A stretch of DNA of 40,754 nt from positions 1 through 40,754 of the forward strand of contig DYLU01000021.1 in the NCBI GenBank assembly GCA_020721905.1, written 5' to 3'. The notes under the pieces were generated by a model. That model was not told the origin of the DNA, ran no database searches, and was given only the letters and a program-made list of their open reading frames with translations. A program made the position numbers and the translations under genes. The stretch's first letter is position 1. Each line of letters begins with the position of its first letter. This document shows positions 34,892 to 40,754 of this stretch, in pieces. This DNA comes from Leptospira biflexa. Lineage in GTDB: Bacteria > Spirochaetota > UBA4802 > UB4802.

Positions 34892-36211
34892 TTATGTAGT
34901 TGAATAATTTATACGGCACAATACATACGGGAGACAGGCATTGCCACCCCATTCCCGTTCTGAAGAAAGTACTATTTTATCACTCAACATCATCGTAACA
35001 TCATCACTTACCATGGAATTTGATAATCGCCCTTTAACTTCACCCTGAACAACCAGCCATGCTAAGTCCAGGTTGGCTGAAAAGTTCCCCATTAATGTAT
35101 TTGATTGCCCAAAGCCAATAAACTGGTCTATAATAATCCCTGTTCCCATCTGGACTATCATGTCTTTAAAGGATGTAGTGCCCGGTTCCACAACAATATT
35201 GCTAAAACTTTCCTGTGGTAATGTAGCATAGCCTCGCGAAGCATTCCCGGTAGAATGCGTATGCAAAAGATGGGCGCTTTGCAAATGAGCAATATAGCTT
35301 TTGACATACCCATTTTCAATGATAGTTTTATTCTGAGCCGGGACTCCTTCATCATCAAAAGGGTAGCTTCCGGGTGCAAAATCAATTAACGGATTATCAT
35401 ATACTGTTAACTGCTTACCAAAAACCTTTTCACCAAATTTGCCAATATAGCGTGAAATTCCACGTTCCACTGCACGACCTGTCAACCCCTGCAGTACCAC
35501 ACCCATTATCTGACCAAATGCCTTTGGTGTAAAAATTACATAATAATTACCAAATGGCATTGTGACTGTGCGTTCACTGAATGCCAGCTTTTGGATAATT
35601 CGTTCAGTAAGCTCATCTATCTGAAAATCACTGTTCCAGGTAATACTTTCATAAACCTGAACACGGCTGCCATCAGACAGTATCCGTAATGCAGTTACTG
35701 TCGCCCCCTGCCGTGAATAGCAGTACCCACTATCAAAACCCCTGGAGTTAACAAGATGCATATATCCATCCACACACCCAAAACCTGCATCAACCATACA
35801 GTCACTGTACAATGAATGTATTGTATCCACAACTTTCTGTAATGTATCCTGATAATATTCGGTATCCTTATTACATATTTTTCCATCATAGCATGCAACA
35901 TGGGGAGCGGTTTGCATTGCTGGAAGTTCATGTTCTTCAATTTCCCCATAGCGGGCTGTTTCACGTGCATATTCTATCACCGAATCAATCATTGAAATAT
36001 CATTACAAAACGAAAAACCTGTTCTGCCATCAATATTCATCCTGATACCATAGCCCTTAAGTTCTGATTCCCGCACACCATAAAAAACATTATTCTTAAA
36101 TGAAAATGTTTTATGTACTGCATACTCAGCAAATACGTCCCACCAGCGACTTTTTTGTTTTGCGCAGGTTTCCTGTATTCTACTTAGATTTAGTTTTTCT
36201 GCTTCCAGCAC
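34892..36211 (-). CDS. tldE: TldE/PmbA metalloprotease-family protein
   Basis: This 439-residue protein is the non-catalytic partner of TldD. In E. coli the TldD/TldE heterodimer degrades unfolded peptides and matures microcin B17 and CcdA. It lacks the HExxxH zinc motif, as TldE proteins do, and has the family segments QIMGVVLQGLTGRAVERG, FDDEGVPAQNKTIIENGYV and MGNFSANLDLAW. The start is GTG (36211), supported by a strong GGAGG (36217-36221) 5 nt upstream. It overlaps the 3' end of tldD by 32 bp. The overlap and the shared strand indicate co-translation with TldD. Confidence 0.9.
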   Translation of the reverse strand: MLEAEKLNLSRIQETCAKQKSRWWDVFAEYAVHKTFSFKNNVFYGVRESELKGYGIRMNIDGRTGFSFCNDISMIDSVIEYARETARYGEIEEHELPAMQTAPHVACYDGKICNKDTEYYQDTLQKVVDTIHSLYSDCMVDAGFGCVDGYMHLVNSRGFDSGYCYSRQGATVTALRILSDGSRVQVYESITWNSDFQIDELTERIIQKLAFSERTVTMPFGNYYVIFTPKAFGQIMGVVLQGLTGRAVERGISRYIGKFGEKVFGKQLTVYDNPLIDFAPGSYPFDDEGVPAQNKTIIENGYVKSYIAHLQSAHLLHTHSTGNASRGYATLPQESFSNIVVEPGTTSFKDMIVQMGTGIIIDQFIGFGQSNTLMGNFSANLDLAWLVVQGEVKGRLSNSMVSDDVTMMLSDKIVLSSEREWGGNACLPYVLCRINYSTT

Positions 36212-37580
36212 CTTTGCCTCCTATAAGAACATTTTTAATCAATATATGCGGCCCGCCAGATGAAACAGGCAACGGAGCCTGACCCTGCTTGCCGCAACCA
36301 CCCAATCCACCAAACAATGTACAATCGTTAGCGATTGCTTCAATGTTTTCAAGAGTTACAAAAACATTGCCTGTAAGCATGCACTCTCTGAACTTCTTTG
36401 TTTTCTTTCCTTTTTTTACTTGATACGCATACGCAGGTGTAAAGGTAAACATTTCTAAATTTGTTTGCCCTCCCAGAGCCCCCACCACATAGATGCCATT
36501 CCACAGCTTTTCAAACAACTCCTCAACCGTGGAATCTCCATTTTCTATATATGTATTTGTCATTCGCACAATAGGGCTGGCTGAAGCAGTTATGGCACGT
36601 GCATTGCCGGTTATCTCTTCCCCCATTTTTACAGCCGTTTCCCTTGAATGAAGACGGCTGTGTAAAAACCCATTTTTTATCAAATATGTTTTTGCCGGCT
36701 TTATGCCTTCATCATCACAGGGGATATACCCGGCATACGGCAGCGTCCCATCATCCACAACATTGAGTATATCCGGGCCAAAGCGCTTACCGATTACCAT
36801 TATCTCTTTCATACGTGGATTTTCATATACAAAATCTGCTTCTGACAGATGGCCAAATGCCTCATGGATGAAAACCCCAGCTAATTTTGGATCGGCTATA
36901 ACATCATATACACCGCTTTTTATCTGTGGTGCCAGTACCAGTTCTGTTGCTGTACGCACCACATTTTCTGCCATTGTGTGTCTATCTTTAACTATCTCAA
37001 AACCTGCATAGTTAGCATCCGATTCGCCATATGGCTGAATGACTGCCCCGTCTTTGGCAATAGCAGATAGCGACAATCCGCAGAAAGATCTGTCATATTC
37101 AACAACACTGTTATCAGTATTACATAATATATACTTCGTCAGTGAATCACGGTATAATACATTGGTATTTTCAACAAGCTGGTTATCCTTCAATATGTTA
37201 TTGTAATCGGTAAGCAAGCGCATCTTTTCCTCCAGGCTTACAGCATCTGGCGGAATGAGCGTTTTTGTTTTTTCTTTAATCACATTTGTCTGTAATAAAG
37301 ACAGCGTGGGTGCGTTTTCTTTTTTTTGTATGTGCGATAGCTGTAGTGCCTGTTGCAGGGCATAATCAACCATATCAAGAGAAGTAAATGCAAAAAATCC
37401 CCAACAACCTTTATTGTAGACACGAACCGACCCCTGAGTTGAAGTGCCTACTTTACAGGTTTCAATCATCCTTTTTGTAAGATGTATTGTGGTAGAAAAA
37501 CCTTCACTCATGCGAATTTCAGCGTATTCTGCCTTAATGTTTTTCAATTTTTTTAGTAAATCCATTGGATCAACTGACAT
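36180..37580 (-). CDS. tldD: TldD zinc metalloprotease
   Basis: This 466-residue protein is the catalytic subunit of the TldD/TldE protease. The zinc motif HEAFGH (H239, E240, H244 from the chosen start) is of the HExxxH form unique to this family. The segments CDDEGIKPAKTYLIKNGFL and GGLGGCGKQGQAPLPVS near the C-terminus are typical. I take the ATG at 37580 because GGAG (37590-37593) lies 9 nt upstream; an in-frame ATG at 37595 has no site. tldE follows with a 32-bp overlap. No peptide-natural-product precursor gene is near, so a housekeeping protein-turnover role is the simplest reading. Confidence 0.93.
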   Translation of the reverse strand: MSVDPMDLLKKLKNIKAEYAEIRMSEGFSTTIHLTKRMIETCKVGTSTQGSVRVYNKGCWGFFAFTSLDMVDYALQQALQLSHIQKKENAPTLSLLQTNVIKEKTKTLIPPDAVSLEEKMRLLTDYNNILKDNQLVENTNVLYRDSLTKYILCNTDNSVVEYDRSFCGLSLSAIAKDGAVIQPYGESDANYAGFEIVKDRHTMAENVVRTATELVLAPQIKSGVYDVIADPKLAGVFIHEAFGHLSEADFVYENPRMKEIMVIGKRFGPDILNVVDDGTLPYAGYIPCDDEGIKPAKTYLIKNGFLHSRLHSRETAVKMGEEITGNARAITASASPIVRMTNTYIENGDSTVEELFEKLWNGIYVVGALGGQTNLEMFTFTPAYAYQVKKGKKTKKFRECMLTGNVFVTLENIEAIANDCTLFGGLGGCGKQGQAPLPVSSGGPHILIKNVLIGGKGAGSRKTKSK

Positions 37581-37684
37581 AGCAATAATCTCCATAAAAT
37601 AAAAATCTAATTCTTTAAAAACAGGATTTAGTCAGGAATGACAAATATTACCTCATCCCAAAAATCTTAGCTAGTTATCCGCTG

Positions 37685-38392
37685 CTACTGCTGAACTTCT
37701 GCATGTATTGCATACTGTATTGCCTGTGCAAGATGATGTGATAATGTTTGCCACTGCCTTTTACTGCTGAAAAAAATCTGCTGGTTAGCTTCAAGCTCAA
37801 TTCCGCAGTAACTATCGCCATACTTCTTCCGTAACCACACTGTTACGCCATCACCGCACCCTCTAAATGGATAATTAAATGCTACCCTCAATGGATAAGC
37901 GTTCATCAATGCTTTTTTAATATTCCTGCAGAATAGCGCTTCTGTAGGGCGGCTCTGGTCATACAGCAATCCTATATCAGTATAGCGTTTAAAACCGTAC
38001 AACTGCGGAGTAAATGAGTGTACTGAAATATGGAACACAGCATCTGAGTTTTGCATCATGGTATTAATAGCTTTTTCAATGTTACTGCGATATACAGTAT
38101 AATAACGCTTAACTATTTCATTTTTTAAAAAAATATCGCTCCCTTTTATCAGTGCTGAAAAAAGTTCATTGCTTCCTATTGACCTGTTACAATCCACCAC
38201 TAACCGGGTAACCGAAGTATACAGCAGTGGTGCCCCAAGTGTCTTTCCAAGAATGCGAGCCATCTGCAATGCTCCAATATCATAAGCCCAATGTGTTGAA
38301 AGTATTGTGGTATCAGTGAAAATGTCGCGCAATGCATCAGGGACACGATTCCCTGCATGTTCACAGGTAATTATGATGGAAATGTTACTCAT
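37685..38392 (-). CDS. N-formylglutamate amidohydrolase-family protein
   Basis: This 235-residue protein resembles the FGase/HutG2 family of zinc amidohydrolases. ITCEHAGNRVPD near the N-terminus, HWAYDIGALQMAR, TRLVVDCNRS, FHISVHSFTP and GIELEANQQIF match the family. The His and Glu residues in CEHAGN, VHSF and GIELE are candidates for zinc and catalytic roles. The classic reaction is hydrolysis of N-formylglutamate in histidine degradation, but no hut gene is near, so another N-acyl amino acid could be the substrate. It is upstream of tldD on the same strand with a 104-bp gap. It is divergent from the TauE-like gene; a weak promoter lies between them. Confidence 0.82.
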   Translation of the reverse strand: MSNISIIITCEHAGNRVPDALRDIFTDTTILSTHWAYDIGALQMARILGKTLGAPLLYTSVTRLVVDCNRSIGSNELFSALIKGSDIFLKNEIVKRYYTVYRSNIEKAINTMMQNSDAVFHISVHSFTPQLYGFKRYTDIGLLYDQSRPTEALFCRNIKKALMNAYPLRVAFNYPFRGCGDGVTVWLRKKYGDSYCGIELEANQQIFFSSKRQWQTLSHHLAQAIQYAIHAEVQQ

Positions 38393-38423
38393 TTATTTCC
38401 CGGCATTTCTTATATAACTTGAC

Positions 38424-38455
38424 ATTATACCATACTATACGCTTTCTTTGGTCAA
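38424..38455 (-). promoter_or_regulatory. Possible promoter for the N-formylglutamate amidohydrolase gene
   Basis: On the minus strand TATAAT (38424-38429) is preceded by TTGACC (38450-38455). The spacer is 20 bp, longer than the usual 16-18. It lies 32 bp before the start codon. The -10 is perfect but the spacing lowers confidence. Confidence 0.3.
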
Positions 38456-38483
38456 TATATATTTTTTTACAGGAGTTTGGTCC

Positions 38484-38840
38484 ATGTTAATTATTACCAC
38501 CATCATTGGATTATCAGCTGGCATTTTAGGGGGATTAGTGGGTATTGGAGGAGGTGTCATCATGATTCCTGCGCTTATATACCTGCTCCATTTCAATCAG
38601 CATTTAGCTCAGGGAACAACATTAGCTGCCATGATACCCCCCATTGGGATACTGGCAGCATATGAATATTACAAATCAGGCAACGTGAATATACCTGTAG
38701 CCATAACCCTTGCATTAGGCTTTATTATTGGTGGTTACATTGGCGGGAAAATTGCTATATCCTTAGATAATGAAACATTACGTCGAGTGTTTGGTATAAT
38801 ACTTTTTATTATGTCGTTACAAATAATCTTCAGCAAATAA
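38484..38840 (+). CDS. Half-length TauE/SafE-family membrane protein
   Basis: This 118-residue protein has about four hydrophobic helices. It carries the family motif GLVGIGGGVIMIPAL at the N-terminus and GFIIGGYIGGKIA in its second half. Typical TauE/SafE permeases (sulfite, sulfoacetate or other anion exporters) have about 250 residues built from two such halves. One repeat here would have to dimerise to make a pore. No downstream second half is seen, because the gene ends directly against the convergent ThDP-enzyme gene. The ATG at 38484 follows AGGAG by 8 nt; a TTG at 38448 is less likely. Substrate and direction of transport are unknown. Confidence 0.75.
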   Translation: MLIITTIIGLSAGILGGLVGIGGGVIMIPALIYLLHFNQHLAQGTTLAAMIPPIGILAAYEYYKSGNVNIPVAITLALGFIIGGYIGGKIAISLDNETLRRVFGIILFIMSLQIIFSK

Positions 38841-40523
38841 TTAAGCCTTATACCCACCTAAGTTAGCCAATGCCACACTGCCTGGACTTATTGTATCAGG
38901 ATCTGTCATGACATTGACAAGCGCCACAGTATTGCTTTGTAATGCATCAACGATAGCTGGATTTATGTCATCAGGTTTTTCAATTAAATACCCCTTACCA
39001 CCTAAAGCTTCCACCAGCTTATGATAGGGAATATTCCCAATAAATGTTCCTTCTTTTACCGGGTGCCCCATCCGTAAAACCTGGCTATGCCGTATCATCC
39101 CCCAACCAAGGTCATTGCTAACAACTATGGTAAGAGCCAGTCCTTTCCGTATAGCTGTCTCAATTTCCATAAAATTGAATCCTAAAGAACCATCGCCGGT
39201 AAAAAGCACAACCCGTGAGTTCTTGTAATACAGCTTTGCCGCATTGGCAAATGGAATACCCACTCCCAAACATCCATACAATCCCGAATCCAGGTATGTT
39301 CCACCTTTCTTTACAGTCCGTGTCATTCCCATCCATATCTGAGCATCACCCCCATCACTGACCACTACGTCATCTTCCTTATCCATGATCTGATTTATTT
39401 CATAGGCTACGCGCATGGCATGAATGGGTACTGCATTACTCAGCCATTGTTGCTGTGCCTGCTGTTTGCTTTCTTCATCGGCTTTTTTAAGCTCATTTCC
39501 CCATTCTTTGAATCGTTCCGTTAGATTCAGTTGCTTTTCTTTTATTATTTCATTACACTCACTAACAAATGCACTTGCATCACTTATTATTCCCTTATGT
39601 ATACTGCGATTACGCCCAATCTCCTCCGGTTCAATATCTACCTGAACTAAAGTCACATCTTTGTTAAAGATATCGCCAAATATATAGTACAGGCTCACCC
39701 TATTCCCAAGCAATATCACCATATCAGCATTGAAATTGGCATACAGCGCTGCTCCTGGCCGTATGGCTAATGATGATTCAAAACATAAAGGGTGGGTATC
39801 CGGTACTACACCTCTTCCTGCAGAACTTGTAAAAACAGGGATGCCTGTAAGTTTAACAAATTGCAGCAATGCTTCCGCTGCATCGGCATACCATGCACCA
39901 CTGCCTGCAATAATAACTGGTTTTTTCTTATGCTGTAACAGTTCAATCACATCAAAAGCTGCATCCCTATCGCAAGGTTTTGAATATACCAATGTATTTG
40001 TTTTTTTTACTTTTGTTTCATCAGGTACTGCATTGAGAACATCAACAGGCAATTCCAGATACACAGGTCCCGGCCTGCCTGAACATGCTGCTCGATATGC
40101 CATATCAACATATTCGTACACACGCTCAGGTTTATGGCATACAAAAGCTTTTTTTACCATGGGTTCAATGACCGGTAACTGTTTCATATCCTGTAAATCA
40201 AGCTTCTCATTGCTTTCCAGCCCCACACATCCTGCTATAAGAAGTACAGGCGCATTGGATAACCGTGCATTAGCAATAGCGGTAAGAGCGTTGGTAAACC
40301 CCGGGCCTGCTGTAACAAGTGCAACTCCAGGCTTTCTACTTAAGCGTCCCCACGCTTCAGCCATAAATACAGCTGCCTGTTCATGGCGTGTATCGAATAT
40401 TTTAATTGTTGAGTTTTCCAAATGTTCATAAATTGGAGTAATATGACCACCGCTTAAGGAAAAGATATACTCAACCTGTTTATCAAGTAATGCTTCAACA
40501 ACAAGTTTTGCTCCATTAGCCAT
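38841..40523 (-). CDS. ThDP-dependent enzyme, acetolactate synthase large-subunit-like
   Basis: This 560-residue enzyme has the three-domain acetolactate synthase layout. The N-terminal pyrimidine-binding domain holds the catalytic Glu (E48) in DTRHEQAAVFMAEA. A central domain (about 185-330) follows. The C-terminal domain carries the ThDP/Mg2+ motif GDGSLGF (443-449) and Asn470 in VSNDLGWG. Candidate reactions include acetolactate synthase, 2-hydroxyacyl-CoA lyase, oxalyl-CoA decarboxylase or benzaldehyde lyase types. No regulatory subunit gene is near, so biosynthetic acetolactate synthase is less likely. The ATG at 40523 follows GGAGG (40529-40533) by 5 nt; an ATG at 40535 overlaps that site. 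It follows an SDR gene by 16 bp and ends directly against the TauE-like gene. Confidence 0.85.
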   Translation of the reverse strand: MANGAKLVVEALLDKQVEYIFSLSGGHITPIYEHLENSTIKIFDTRHEQAAVFMAEAWGRLSRKPGVALVTAGPGFTNALTAIANARLSNAPVLLIAGCVGLESNEKLDLQDMKQLPVIEPMVKKAFVCHKPERVYEYVDMAYRAACSGRPGPVYLELPVDVLNAVPDETKVKKTNTLVYSKPCDRDAAFDVIELLQHKKKPVIIAGSGAWYADAAEALLQFVKLTGIPVFTSSAGRGVVPDTHPLCFESSLAIRPGAALYANFNADMVILLGNRVSLYYIFGDIFNKDVTLVQVDIEPEEIGRNRSIHKGIISDASAFVSECNEIIKEKQLNLTERFKEWGNELKKADEESKQQAQQQWLSNAVPIHAMRVAYEINQIMDKEDDVVVSDGGDAQIWMGMTRTVKKGGTYLDSGLYGCLGVGIPFANAAKLYYKNSRVVLFTGDGSLGFNFMEIETAIRKGLALTIVVSNDLGWGMIRHSQVLRMGHPVKEGTFIGNIPYHKLVEALGGKGYLIEKPDDINPAIVDALQSNTVALVNVMTDPDTISPGSVALANLGGYKA

Positions 40524-40539
40524 ACAATCCTCCATAATA

Positions 40540-40754
40540 CTATAATTCCATTAATTGGCCGCCACAGACATTTATTGCCTGCCCTGTAATATATGAAGAC
40601 GCTTCAGAAGCTAAAAATACAACAAGCCTGGCAACCTCCTCAGGTGTACCAATCCTGTTAAGTGGTATGCTCTGACACATGACCTTTTCGCGCTCTTCTG
40701 GTGTTGTTTTGAATACCTTTGCTTCTAATTCAAAGCGCCAGCGCTCTAAATCAG
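40540..40754 (-). CDS. Short-chain dehydrogenase/reductase, 3' part only
   Basis: The last 70 codons of a gene that begins beyond the window edge. The C-terminal SDR pattern is clear: IPLNRIGTPEEVARLVVFLA, SEASSYITGQAINVCGG and the end LMEL. This resembles FabG and related NAD(P)H-dependent carbonyl reductases. The catalytic Ser-Tyr-Lys residues lie outside the window, so activity cannot be judged. The ThDP-enzyme gene starts 16 bp downstream on the same strand, so the two are probably in one operon. The ThDP enzyme may form or cleave a hydroxy-ketone and the SDR reduce or oxidise it; that link is inference. Confidence 0.85.
   Translation of the reverse strand, partial: DLERWRFELEAKVFKTTPEEREKVMCQSIPLNRIGTPEEVARLVVFLASEASSYITGQAINVCGGQLMEL

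Noticed and set aside
39730-40431. 233-codon plus-strand frame opposite the ThDP enzyme
   Set aside because: It lies wholly antisense to a gene with clear catalytic motifs; long antisense frames are common over such genes.

Overview
The window is AT-rich bacterial chromosome (roughly 35-40% GC by eye, not counted), densely packed, with most genes on the minus strand. It looks like core plus metabolic chromosome, with no transposase, integrase, phage gene, CRISPR array or rRNA. The gene set suggests an anaerobic or microaerophilic diderm. Pointers are an NfnAB-type transhydrogenase, an FMN glutamate-synthase-like protein, a tetraheme c-type cytochrome, a Methanosarcina-like gamma carbonic anhydrase, a chemoreceptor and two AMP-forming long-chain acyl-CoA synthetases. 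A spirochaete or deltaproteobacterium-like lineage is my best guess. It rests on gene style only and is not proven.

Layout. 1-4.6 kb: tRNA-Leu(CAA) with its terminator, a hot-dog thioesterase, a lone MshEN-like domain protein, a tetraheme cytochrome, and a chemoreceptor followed by an unrecognised tandem receiver-like protein. 4.7-9.6 kb: a Yip1-type membrane protein, the carbonic anhydrase, a hybrid histidine kinase, and MTA phosphorylase behind a long hairpin. 9.6-13.3 kb: a two-gene unit in which a protein with two cyclic-nucleotide-binding domains fused to a GH15 glucoamylase-like domain is translationally coupled to a CCA-adding-type tRNA nucleotidyltransferase. 13.5-18.4 kb: a minus-strand cluster of an enolase-superfamily enzyme, asnS, rpiB and a LamG/FN3 envelope protein. 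18.8-23.9 kb: a polysaccharide deacetylase, nfnA-nfnB, and divergently the FMN glutamate-synthase-like protein. 23.9-30.3 kb: rplM-rpsI, then recX-alaS and an acyl-CoA synthetase. 30.6-34.7 kb: an acyl-CoA synthetase flanked by two nitronate-monooxygenase-family paralogues. 34.9-40.75 kb: tldD-tldE, an N-formylglutamate amidohydrolase-like protein, a half-length TauE/SafE protein, a ThDP enzyme and the 3' end of an SDR gene.

How the genes work together. Fatty-acid activation and FMN redox enzymes recur (two synthetases, two NMO paralogues, thioesterase, SDR). NfnAB next to the FMN protein points to linked NAD(P)H/ferredoxin/amino-nitrogen redox chemistry. The cNMP-GH15 protein suggests cytoplasmic glucan breakdown gated by a cyclic nucleotide. 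The most noteworthy observations are the cNMP-GH15 fusion and its coupling to a tRNA enzyme, the Nfn/FMN-protein locus, the NMO-synthetase-NMO cluster, the Cam-type carbonic anhydrase, and a tiny ORF with an in-frame TAG coupled at both ends to its neighbours. No wholly new defence or mobile system was seen.
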